A stretch of 6,900 bases of DNA from Saprospiraceae bacterium (GCA_020436955.1 JAGQWW010000128.1:1-6900); one strand, 5' to 3'; shown: positions 1 to 5,902, counted from the stretch's first letter. Program-made: numbers and translations. Notes: generated by a model not told the origin, from the sequence alone.

Positions 1-635
1 GGTTCAAAATAGGTGAGATCTGCGAATTCATTTTTTGAAAATTTTTCTTGAATTTCTTTTTCAAAAAAAATAGCCTGGCATCTTTCAACAGGGCTAAAAA
101 TAAAATTCCTTCCGGAAAAAAGCTCTCTGGTTTTCTCAGCTCCATTACCCCCGAGGACTACCTGTCCTTTTTCTTCCCATTCCTTAAAACTATCTTCTTC
201 CAAAACCTTCGCTTCTACTGGTGAAAGCACATTTAATGATGAATCAAATACGCCGCAATACACTTCCATCCTCCTGGCATCAATCATAGGGATATAATAA
301 TTTGCTTCCGGATTTTCCAATTGCATACCCATTGCCAATCCTTTCAAGGTTTCCAACGCTATCATTGGTATTTGCAAACCGAAACAAAGGCCTTTTGCTA
401 CACTGGTACCAACTCTCAGGGAGGTATACGAACCCGGACCTTCACTTACACCCACTCCGGCCAGGTCCTGATACCCAAGGTCACAATCCTTCATTAACTC
501 GTCAATCAGCAAGGTCAACCGCTCACTGTGCTTAAAAGGTTCTAACAATTCCCGAACCCCGGCTAGCTTGCCTTCTTTGACCATTGCAACTGAACAAATA
601 TCTGTAGCAGACTCTATGATTAGCAGATTTGCCAT
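1..635 (-). CDS. tsaB: tRNA threonylcarbamoyladenosine biosynthesis protein TsaB (C-terminus cut by window edge)
   Basis: Reading the minus strand from the ATG at 635 gives 211 codons that stay open to the window edge, so the stop lies outside. The product begins MANLLIIESATDICSVAMV, an ASKHA-fold opening strand, and carries HSERL at residues 36-40 and GVSEGPGSYTSLRVG at 62-76, the signature of the TsaB/YeaZ family. TsaB is the non-catalytic partner that holds TsaD (with TsaE) in the complex making the N6-threonylcarbamoyl group of A37 in ANN-decoding tRNAs; it acts in the cytoplasm. E. coli TsaB has 231 residues, so about 20 are probably missing here. The end visible at the edge, DLTYFEP, resembles the usual family C-terminus. 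No Shine-Dalgarno sequence precedes the ATG, which is normal for Bacteroidota. It is divergent from prfA. The family assignment is secure by motif; the exact C-terminal end is unseen. Confidence 0.93.
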   Translation of the reverse strand, partial: MANLLIIESATDICSVAMVKEGKLAGVRELLEPFKHSERLTLLIDELMKDCDLGYQDLAGVGVSEGPGSYTSLRVGTSVAKGLCFGLQIPMIALETLKGLAMGMQLENPEANYYIPMIDARRMEVYCGVFDSSLNVLSPVEAKVLEEDSFKEWEEKGQVVLGGNGAEKTRELFSGRNFIFSPVERCQAIFFEKEIQEKFSKNEFADLTYFE

Positions 636-673
636 GTAGCGCTTTTTGTTGTTTGAAAGGTAAAGGTAATGGA

Positions 674-703
674 TTGGAAAAATCTTAAAAAATCCTACTT
701 TTG
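674..703 (+). promoter_or_regulatory. Probable Bacteroidota-type promoter of prfA
   Basis: TACTTTTG at 696-703 matches the Bacteroidota -7 consensus TAnnTTTG exactly. A TTG at 674-676 lies 19 bp upstream, the spacing expected for the -33 element. Transcription would start near 710, giving a leader of about 140 nt before the prfA ATG at 852. This leader is longer than needed. It contains a weak CGGC/GCCG hairpin at 824-836 and a 12-codon open frame from ATG 729 to TAG 767. The promoter is inferred from consensus only, and it conflicts with the idea that the open stretch at 689-868 is translated from TTG 701. Confidence 0.5.
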
Positions 704-868
704 CGGCCAACACAACTTCTTGAAGATTATGCAGGTTTCTACCGCACTTATCCATCCGGAATATTAGCTCTCCGTAATTTAGATTACGACCTTACACCCT
801 ATTTCAAAAATTTACTTTCATCGCGGCAAGATGCCGAAATTATAACCGACAATGTTAGAAAAGCTTAA
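689..868 (+). other. Unexplained stop-free stretch in front of prfA, possible small ORF or gene remnant
   Basis: After a TAA at 686-688 this frame stays open for 59 sense codons and stops at TAA 866-868, running 17 nt into prfA in another frame. The translation looks protein-like: it includes EDYAGFYRTYPSGI, then ALRNLDYDLTPYFKNLL, and ends ITDNVRKA. There is no in-frame ATG or GTG; the only conventional alternative start is TTG at 701, which sits inside the predicted -7 promoter box. I do not recognise the family. It could be a short leader ORF with a non-standard start, the 3' remnant of a decayed gene, or a chance open frame, which is quite possible at this length. No function is proposed. 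Confidence 0.22.
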
Positions 869-1919
869 AGAAATTGAAGATAAATATCTGTACATAGAAG
901 GACAGCTGGCTGACCCTTCCATCATCGCGGATATGGACCGTTGGTCCAAACTCAATAAGGAATACAAAAGCCTTGAACCGGTTGTTGAAGCCTATCGTGA
1001 ATATTCCAATATTATCTCCAACATTGCCAATGCCAAGGAAATGCTAAAAGATCCTGAAATGAAGGAGATGGCACAAGATGAATTGGAAGCATTGGAGCCC
1101 CAGCTTGATGATATGGAAGAGCGGCTGAAAGTGTTACTCATTCCTAAAGACCCGGAGGATACCAAGGATGTAATTTTTGAAATACGTGCCGGTACCGGTG
1201 GTGATGAAGCTGCCATCTTTGCCGGTGATTTGTACCGGATGTATGTGAAGTTCTTTGAGACCATGGGCTGGAAATTTGAAGTTATCTCTGAAAATGAAGG
1301 AACGGTTGGTGGTTTCAAAGAAATCATCCTTGAGGTGAAAGGTGAGGAAGTTTATGGTAGACTTAAATTTGAATCGGGTGGGCATCGTGTTCAAAGGGTG
1401 CCTAAAACAGAATCTCAGGGCCGTGTACACACCTCTGCAGCTACCGTTGCGGTTATCCCCAAAATAGAACCGGAAGAGCTCAACATCAGAAAGGAAGATT
1501 TGAAAATCGACGTGTACCGTGCGAGTGGAGCGGGTGGTCAGCACGTAAACCGTACAGAATCCGCTGTGCGTATCACCCACCTACCAACCGGAGTTGTTTC
1601 CGAATCGCAGGATAGCCGTTCCCAAATTAAAAACCGGGATATTGCCTTGACCCGTTTGGTGCAAAAAATTCAGGAAATCATGCGTAGGGAAGAAGCTTCT
1701 ACGCTTGCTGAACAGCGCAAACTTCAAGTGGGCTCAGGTGACCGTTCTGAAAAAGTGAGAACGTATAACTACCCTCAAAACAGGGTAACCGACCACCGTT
1801 TGGAAGGCGATGCTAAAAATTACAACCTGAATACCGTTATCGAAGGTGACCTATCAGAAGTAATCAATTCATTGAAAATGCTGGAAACAGCAGAGAAGAT
1901 GAAAGCAGAAATAGAATAA
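852..1919 (+). CDS. prfA: Peptide chain release factor 1 (RF1)
   Basis: This 355-residue protein is close to the usual RF1 length (360 in E. coli) and is complete. In the cytoplasm it reads UAA and UAG stop codons in the ribosomal A site and triggers release of the finished peptide. The N-terminal helical domain covers roughly residues 1-105. It is followed by IRAGTGGDEAAIFAGDLYRMY (residues 111-131), conserved in class I release factors. The stop-codon-reading tripeptide is P-K-T at 184-186, in VQRVPKTESQGRVHTSA; it fits the RF1 pattern PxT, whereas RF2 has SPF. The catalytic GGQ is at 228-230 in SGAGGQHVNRTESAVRITH; in the family its glutamine (here Gln230) is N5-methylated by PrmC. The ATG at 852 follows an AT-rich leader with no Shine-Dalgarno sequence, and the N-terminus MLEKLKEIEDKY is typical, so this start is well supported. 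It probably shares a transcript with the gene 10 bp downstream. Confidence 0.98.
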   Translation: MLEKLKEIEDKYLYIEGQLADPSIIADMDRWSKLNKEYKSLEPVVEAYREYSNIISNIANAKEMLKDPEMKEMAQDELEALEPQLDDMEERLKVLLIPKDPEDTKDVIFEIRAGTGGDEAAIFAGDLYRMYVKFFETMGWKFEVISENEGTVGGFKEIILEVKGEEVYGRLKFESGGHRVQRVPKTESQGRVHTSAATVAVIPKIEPEELNIRKEDLKIDVYRASGAGGQHVNRTESAVRITHLPTGVVSESQDSRSQIKNRDIALTRLVQKIQEIMRREEASTLAEQRKLQVGSGDRSEKVRTYNYPQNRVTDHRLEGDAKNYNLNTVIEGDLSEVINSLKMLETAEKMKAEIE

Positions 1920-1929
1920 TACATACATC

Positions 1930-2742
1930 ATGAAAAAAGCACTGGTTATCATAGGATTTATGGCCATCACGGTCCTTGGATATTATTACCTGGGTAATGA
2001 CAATCCATTTTCTCTTCCGGCCAGAGCACCCAGTGCTGCTTTGTTAAGTTTTCACATGGAACATGTGAATGAAAAAATGGGGGACTGCCCTACCCCGGAT
2101 CAGAGATGCCTGACCGTAAGCATGCACTATCCGGTAGCTGAACAAGGTGTCGATTCTGTAAGGGAGAAAATCAATAACTATACCAGGGCACTTTTGTTGA
2201 GCACCATTCATCTGGGTGAAACGCCACTTCCGGTAACAACGCCCCTGGACTCAGCATTAGCAGACTTTGGAGAAGATTACCTGGACTTTTTGGAAGAAAT
2301 GCCTGAATATGGTATGCCCTGGGAGGTGGAAACCGAAGGAAAAGTGATTTTGGAAACGAGTCATCTGACCAGCCTTGAATTTTCAACCTATTCTTTTTTA
2401 GGCGGAGCGCATCCCAACAGCTTTGTTGACTTGAGTACATTCAACAAGGAGACCGGCGCAAAATTGGGCCTCAGTGATATCGTTAATGACACCACAGCTT
2501 TACAACCAATTTTGGAAGAAGAATTTAGAAAAGCCCGCGAAATTGGGCAAGAATCTTCCTTAGAGGAGGAAGGTTTTTGGTTTACTAACAACAAGGTAGC
2601 CTATCCGGCCAACTTTGCCATGGTACCGGATGGTTTCAAATTGTATTACAATCCGTATGAAGTTGGACCTTATGCATTAGGGCCTACTGAATTTACCATC
2701 CCTTTGGAAAAGATGGTTCCATTTTTAAAAATACAACCTTAG
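1930..2742 (+). CDS. Exported DUF4163/DUF3298 (RsiV/PdaC-like) domain protein of unknown function
   Basis: A 270-residue protein starting 10 bp after the prfA stop, so probably co-transcribed. Residues 1-22 (MKKALVIIGFMAITVLGYYY and following) form a basic then hydrophobic signal peptide or signal anchor. There is no lipobox cysteine, so it is not an obvious lipoprotein. Residues from about 60 to 165 resemble the DUF4163 region and contain the hallmark GGAHPNS at 158-164. Residues 228-262 match the DUF3298 end motif, notably GFKLYYNPYEVGPYALGP and EFTIPL. These domains occur in periplasmic or surface proteins, including the extracytoplasmic part of the anti-sigma factor RsiV (which binds lysozyme) and the N-terminal part of PdaC. 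Nothing here shows a catalytic site or an anti-sigma cytoplasmic domain, so a sensing or binding role is only inference. C53 and C60 could form a disulfide. It stops with TAG, which overlaps the stop of the convergent gene by 3 bp. Confidence 0.85.
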   Translation: MKKALVIIGFMAITVLGYYYLGNDNPFSLPARAPSAALLSFHMEHVNEKMGDCPTPDQRCLTVSMHYPVAEQGVDSVREKINNYTRALLLSTIHLGETPLPVTTPLDSALADFGEDYLDFLEEMPEYGMPWEVETEGKVILETSHLTSLEFSTYSFLGGAHPNSFVDLSTFNKETGAKLGLSDIVNDTTALQPILEEEFRKAREIGQESSLEEEGFWFTNNKVAYPANFAMVPDGFKLYYNPYEVGPYALGPTEFTIPLEKMVPFLKIQP

Positions 2743-3953
2743 GCACCTGCTGTTTCAGCATCTACAAATCCCTGGAGATAAGCATAGCGCTCAGTCAAAT
2801 GACCGTCTCTGGTGATGGTAGCTCTTTCCAGTAATTTACTACTTTCAGGACTTCTGAGTTCTTCAAAAACGAAGGACAAAAACTGCTTTCCAAATGCTTC
2901 GGATGCATCTCTTGAAAGTTCATTTGGCAGATTGTCTATGGTCATCATATCGACCATTTCATCCTGATAGGGTTGCGTTTCTTCACCTGTTGTCGGATCA
3001 AATCCAAAAACAGGATCGGCAATTGTACTGGCTTTTAGGGTGGATGGAATCGAACTTACAGGAGCAATATCACATGTAACATCAGCAATGACCTCAATTT
3101 TGAAATCTTTCGATTGCATTTCTTCGACTGTAAAAAATGCCGGTGCATCATTATCCCAATATATTCCATTGATCATGATGTCAGCCTGCTGGAAATAGGG
3201 CGCGAAGGTCGATTTAAATTCTTTTGGATGAGCGTAAAAATCATTGTGGACAAATGGCTTATCATCTTTCCTGGCCACATAATCATTACATTTCAATTGG
3301 GTATAGACTGCTTCAGAAAACTCCTTTGTCAAAAATTCTTCTGGACTTACTTTTTTGATACCCATATCATCCAAAACCAGCGCACTCCCCTTTCCTACCC
3401 TTCCTGTTCCCGTCAAAACAATCTTTATTGCGGGCCATTGCATAGCTTTATACACTTCTCTGGCAGCTGCATAATCATGCAAGTCTTTCATGCGAGGAAG
3501 GGAAAAAGCGCCTGTGCGCTTTCCGTAGGTCCACAATGCATTGTGTGCACCCACCATACCAGCAAATTTTCCGAAAGCAATAACTCTTACTCCCTTATCG
3601 TCCGTAAGTACTTCATAATCGATAAGCCTGATGTTCTTTTCAAGAATTTCTCTCAGCAATTTGCGATTATAAGCTTGCTCCTTAATGGTATGAGAAAAGA
3701 AAAAATATGTCTTTCCGGCTAGCAACAAATCTACTGGCACTTCTTTTACACCCATCAGGACATCACAATCATCCATATCATCTTGCAGGGGTACACCTGC
3801 ATCAATATATTCCGCATCTGAATAACAACGATTGGGAGAAGGCTGGACAACAAGGTCAATTCCTTGTTGGCGGATGAAGGCACATTGTTCAGGGGTAAGC
3901 GGAACACGGCTATCTGGCGGATTTTTCCCTTCGCGGATGATTCCGATCTTCAT
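2739..3953 (-). CDS. Saccharopine dehydrogenase (L-lysine-forming) / lysine-ketoglutarate reductase family oxidoreductase
   Basis: A complete 404-residue protein. The N-terminal half has the alanine dehydrogenase/PNT fold start, IREGKNPPDSRVPLTPEQC (residues 6-24). The nucleotide-binding loop is LTGTGRVGKG at 180-189. GVKEVP at 68-73 and FFSHTIKEQ at 85-93 align, from memory, with the regions of yeast Lys1 that hold catalytic Lys77 and His96; here they are K70 and H88. RLIDYEVL (109-116), GVRVIAFGKFAG (121-132), INGIYW (261-266) and TIDNLPNELSRDASEAFG (338-355) resemble the lysine-ketoglutarate reductase half of animal AASS more than yeast Lys1. The family interconverts saccharopine with lysine plus 2-oxoglutarate using NAD(P)H. 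Here a catabolic lysine-to-saccharopine role is likely but not proven. The second half of the AASS pathway (saccharopine to glutamate) is not in the window. The ATG at 3953 gives the expected N-terminus MKIGIIREG. Alternative: a related opine or alanine dehydrogenase of unknown substrate. Confidence 0.87.
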   Translation of the reverse strand: MKIGIIREGKNPPDSRVPLTPEQCAFIRQQGIDLVVQPSPNRCYSDAEYIDAGVPLQDDMDDCDVLMGVKEVPVDLLLAGKTYFFFSHTIKEQAYNRKLLREILEKNIRLIDYEVLTDDKGVRVIAFGKFAGMVGAHNALWTYGKRTGAFSLPRMKDLHDYAAAREVYKAMQWPAIKIVLTGTGRVGKGSALVLDDMGIKKVSPEEFLTKEFSEAVYTQLKCNDYVARKDDKPFVHNDFYAHPKEFKSTFAPYFQQADIMINGIYWDNDAPAFFTVEEMQSKDFKIEVIADVTCDIAPVSSIPSTLKASTIADPVFGFDPTTGEETQPYQDEMVDMMTIDNLPNELSRDASEAFGKQFLSFVFEELRSPESSKLLERATITRDGHLTERYAYLQGFVDAETAGA

Positions 3954-4156
3954 ATGGAGGATTTATTTGGCGTATTGGGCAATGCATCGCAAAGAAAAGG
4001 CCCTTTTATCGCATTTTAAAAAAATTACATTTGTTCTTTGCAGAATCTTTGCCAAAATTGAACCAAGTCTCTGAAAATCGAATTTCAACAAAAAGAAAAA
4101 AAATTCAGAGGCCATACACCAAGCTCAAAAACGTTTGCATCTATCAAGTGTCTATC
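3954..4156. other. Divergent intergenic spacer between the saccharopine dehydrogenase-like and VanZ-like genes
   Basis: This 203-bp stretch separates two genes transcribed away from each other and should hold both promoters. On the plus strand there is one exact TAnnTTTG match (4026-4033). On the minus strand the best candidate is TTTCTTTG (plus coordinates 3990-3997), one base from consensus and about 37 bp before the start at 3953, but without a clear TTG element at the right distance. The stretch from about 4070 to 4120 is A-rich. I see no hairpin, riboswitch or RNA gene. The VanZ-like reading frame is open back to 4031, but that extension looks untranslated. Confidence 0.5.
4026..4033 (+). 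promoter_or_regulatory. Possible -7 promoter box for the VanZ-like/TonB unit
   Basis: TACATTTG matches the Bacteroidota -7 consensus TAnnTTTG. It lies 123 bp before the chosen ATG at 4157. The region about 19-20 bp upstream reads CTTTTATC, only a poor -33 element, so support is moderate. If real, the transcript would begin near 4040 and carry both the VanZ-like gene and tonB, which are only 4 bp apart. Confidence 0.38.
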
Positions 4157-4570
4157 ATGAAAGAAAAAAGTTCTTTGGAAAAATTTTCACGGTTTGCTTT
4201 CCTTCCGGCCATAGTTTGGACCTTGTTTATTTTACTTGTTTCCTGGACCGTTGCCGGCATAAATTTACCAGAACGACTGCTTGATTTAATCAGCACGGAC
4301 AAAGTGGCTCATTTTATTGTATATTCGATTTTGACCTGCTTGTACCTTCTGGGATTCTTTATAAAAGGAAAGGAAATAAAATTTTACCCATTAGGACTTT
4401 TTGTAATAACTGCAGCAAGTCTCTATGGGGTTATGATGGAAATTTTACAATACTATTTTTTTCCTGGTAGATTTTTTGAAATTCTTGACATAGTTGCTAA
4501 TATTAGCGGCGCTTTTGCAGGCTTTTACCTTTTTAGGCTTTGCAAAAACATTATTAACGGGCAAAACTAA
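4157..4570 (+). CDS. VanZ-like family small integral membrane protein
   Basis: A 137-residue protein with four likely membrane segments, at about residues 14-34, 51-69, 76-94 and 112-127. It carries the VanZ-family pattern: STDKVAHFIVYSIL (46-59, with D48, K49 and H52), YGVMMEILQYYFFPGR (90-105, with E95, Q98 and R105) and EILDIVANISGAFAG (108-122, with D111 and N115). VanZ itself gives low-level teicoplanin resistance in enterococci, but most family members have no known function and no resistance claim is justified here. The frame is open back to a TTG at 4031, but the 42 extra codons give a basic, non-conserved peptide starting inside the predicted promoter box, so the ATG at 4157 (MKEKSSLEKFSRF) is preferred. 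It ends 4 bp before tonB, which suggests a shared transcript and perhaps coupled translation. Confidence 0.85.
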   Translation: MKEKSSLEKFSRFAFLPAIVWTLFILLVSWTVAGINLPERLLDLISTDKVAHFIVYSILTCLYLLGFFIKGKEIKFYPLGLFVITAASLYGVMMEILQYYFFPGRFFEILDIVANISGAFAGFYLFRLCKNIINGQN

Positions 4571-4574
4571 ATTT

Positions 4575-5477
4575 ATGGATTTTTCGAGCTTAAATTTCAC
4601 AGGGAGTACGATTGCCGTGATTATTGCCTTGGTAGTGATAGGTATTATTGCCTTCATCTTCCTTCGCAAGCGTCAGATGGAAAATCAATCTCCAGGCGGT
4701 TTAGCTGACCTGCACTCCTCTAAAGGAGATGCTGCCAGACTAGCCAACCGCAACAAGTACCCGGAAGCTGATGTATTCAGAAGCCGTGGAACTTACCTAA
4801 ACCTGGGTGTAGCTCTTTCTTTGCTTTTCATCGTTTTAGCCTTCAACTGGACTGAATACGAAGATGATGTATTCATCCCGGAAGATGCGCTGGTACTTCC
4901 AGATGAAATTGAAATGGAGCCACCACGTACTGCAGAGCCACCACCACCTCCGCCACCTCCACCACCTCCGGTGATTGAAGAGGTACCGGATGAAGAAATC
5001 GACGAAGAAGACGAACCTGAGTTCGTTGACAATAGTGTAACTGAAGAGCAAGTGGTTGAGAAGCCAATTGAGGCACCAAAACCTCCACCACCACCTCCGC
5101 CACCTCCACCACCAAAAGTGGAAGAGATCTTTAAGGTAGTAGAAGACATGCCCCGTTTCCCTGGCTGTGAAAGCGAAGGTGACAAAGCTGCCAAAGATCA
5201 GTGTGCGACGAAAAAAATGCTCGAATACATATACAAAAACATCAAGTATCCGGCTATCGCCAGAGAAAACGGTGTAGAAGGAACCGTAGTAGTTCAGTTT
5301 GTTGTGGAGAAAGATGGTTCTATTACTGCATCAAAAGTGGTTAGAGATATCGGAGCAGGATGTGGAGACGAAGCACAAAGGATCGTAGATATGATGCCTA
5401 AGTGGATTCCGGGAAGACAGCGTGGTAATGCTGTAAGGGTTCAGTTTAACCTTCCGGTTCGTTTCAAACTTGAGTAG
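4575..5477 (+). CDS. tonB: TonB-family energy transducer with two N-terminal membrane segments and twin polyproline tracts
   Basis: A 300-residue protein. TonB proteins couple the inner-membrane ExbB/ExbD proton-driven motor to outer-membrane TonB-dependent (SusC-like) transporters. Residues 12-30 form a first hydrophobic segment ending in RKR. Residues 34-71 are a polar linker. Residues 73-91 form a second segment, LNLGVALSLLFIVLAFNW, which looks like the usual Bacteroidota TonB anchor. The periplasmic spacer has exactly 11 prolines at 122-132 and 11 at 170-180, separated by an acidic stretch rich in D and E. Residues 183-300 are the TonB C-terminal domain, with KYPAIARENGVEGTVVVQF (224-242), MPKWIPGRQRG (274-284) and LPVRFKLE at the end. 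Four cysteines (198, 210, 263 and one fewer if miscounted) sit in or next to that domain and could pair. The ATG at 4575 is chosen 4 bp after the VanZ-like stop; ATG 4677 (M35) would remove the first segment. No exbB or exbD is nearby. Confidence 0.93.
   Translation: MDFSSLNFTGSTIAVIIALVVIGIIAFIFLRKRQMENQSPGGLADLHSSKGDAARLANRNKYPEADVFRSRGTYLNLGVALSLLFIVLAFNWTEYEDDVFIPEDALVLPDEIEMEPPRTAEPPPPPPPPPPPVIEEVPDEEIDEEDEPEFVDNSVTEEQVVEKPIEAPKPPPPPPPPPPPKVEEIFKVVEDMPRFPGCESEGDKAAKDQCATKKMLEYIYKNIKYPAIARENGVEGTVVVQFVVEKDGSITASKVVRDIGAGCGDEAQRIVDMMPKWIPGRQRGNAVRVQFNLPVRFKLE
4938..5114 (+). repeat. Twin in-frame polyproline-coding tracts within tonB
   Basis: Codons for 11 prolines lie at 4938-4970 and again at 5082-5114. 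A 29-nt stretch is identical between them, 4938-4966 and 5085-5113, including the same mixed order of CCA, CCT and CCG codons. The shared codon order suggests that one tract was copied from the other rather than arising independently. The spacing is 147 bp, a multiple of 3, so recombination between copies would delete 49 codons in frame and leave a functional but shorter TonB. The tracts also create long glycine-rich false reading frames on the minus strand. Confidence 0.9.
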
Positions 5478-5501
5478 ACTTTTTCATTTTCTACAAATAA
5501 A

Positions 5502-5537
5502 AAAAACCGCGGGTAGTTGTGACTACTCGCGGTTTTT
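5502..5537. terminator. Bidirectional rho-independent terminator between tonB and hpf
   Basis: CCGCGGGTAGT (5507-5517) pairs with ACTACTCGCGG (5522-5532) around a TGTG loop: 11 base pairs with a single G-U wobble in the plus-strand RNA. The stem is extended by five A-T pairs (5502-5506 with 5533-5537). The plus strand is followed by a T-rich tail (TTTTTCTTTT). The minus strand is followed by eight T's, from the A-run at 5499-5506. It therefore fits as terminator for tonB, which ends at 5477, and for hpf on the other strand, which ends at 5570. Confidence 0.92.
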
Positions 5538-5569
5538 CTTTTCCCCTTAGGGATTACCGGTATTATATT

Positions 5570-5872
5570 TTAATGCCTTTCACTTAGTTTTTCTTTGTAC
5601 TTATCCAATTGTCTTTTCAGCTTTACAACAGCCTCGTCGATGGACTCTTCAAAAGTTTTAGAAGTTTCTTTAGCTATCAGGACATCACCCGGAACGTGTA
5701 ACTTAACCTCCGCAATCTTATCTCTTACTTGTCCGCTATTCTCAAGTTTCAAGTAAACGTGTGCGCTGGTAATCCTGTCAAAATAATGGTCTAATTTGCC
5801 AACTTTATCGTCAACAAAATCTAACAACTTCTTGTCCGCTTTAAATTGGACCGTTTCGGTTTGTACTCTCAT
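5570..5872 (-). CDS. hpf: Ribosome hibernation promoting factor, short form (HPF/RaiA family)
   Basis: A 100-residue protein that matches the HPF/YfiA (formerly sigma-54 modulation) family. Proteins of this family bind the small subunit near the decoding centre in slow growth and keep ribosomes idle. The recognisable core is ITSAHVYLKLEN (34-45), EVKLHVPGDVLIAKETSKTF (55-74) and EESIDEAVVKLKRQLDKYKEK (75-95), with the basic last helix that contacts rRNA. The length fits the short type; it lacks the C-terminal dimerisation domain of long HPF, so direct long-HPF-type 100S pairing is not expected. The ATG at 5872 gives MRVQTETVQFKADKKL, a normal family N-terminus. It lies 30 bp downstream of the xerC-like stop on the same strand, so it is probably co-transcribed. 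I found no exact promoter box in that gap. Its transcript should end at the hairpin 5502-5537. Confidence 0.93.
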   Translation of the reverse strand: MRVQTETVQFKADKKLLDFVDDKVGKLDHYFDRITSAHVYLKLENSGQVRDKIAEVKLHVPGDVLIAKETSKTFEESIDEAVVKLKRQLDKYKEKLSERH

Positions 5873-5902
5873 TAGACAAATTTTTAGAGTGAAATAATCT
5901 TT

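Noticed and set aside
302..535. A 77-codon plus-strand open frame
   Set aside because: It is antisense to tsaB, whose motifs are clear on the other strand; the translation has no family character.
1134..1580. Minus-strand open frames of 148 and 111 codons inside prfA
   Set aside because: RF1 is unmistakable on the plus strand across the whole region; these are shadows.
3114..3722. A 202-codon plus-strand open frame inside the saccharopine dehydrogenase-like gene
   Set aside because: It is antisense to a well-supported conserved protein, and its translation is cysteine- and histidine-rich without any recognisable motif.
4031..4156. N-terminal extension of the VanZ-like protein from TTG 4031
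   Set aside because: It would start inside the predicted -7 promoter box and add 42 mostly basic, non-conserved residues; the ATG at 4157 gives a normal family N-terminus.
4485..4503. TTGACA followed by TAATAT, resembling sigma-70 boxes in front of tonB
   Set aside because: The two elements are only 7 bp apart instead of about 17, they lie inside the VanZ-like gene, and Bacteroidota use a different consensus.
4494..4574. N-terminal extension of TonB from TTG 4494
   Set aside because: It would overlap the conserved end of the VanZ-like gene; the ATG at 4575, 4 bp after that stop, is the simpler start.
4938..5114. Repeated units that might suggest a CRISPR-like or tandem repeat array
   Set aside because: There are only two copies, in frame and coding for proline runs in TonB.
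4793..5194. Long glycine-rich open frame on the minus strand (133 codons) and two further minus frames over the same stretch
   Set aside because: They are the complement of the proline codons of tonB (CCN read as NGG); low-complexity, with no domain, inside a certain gene.
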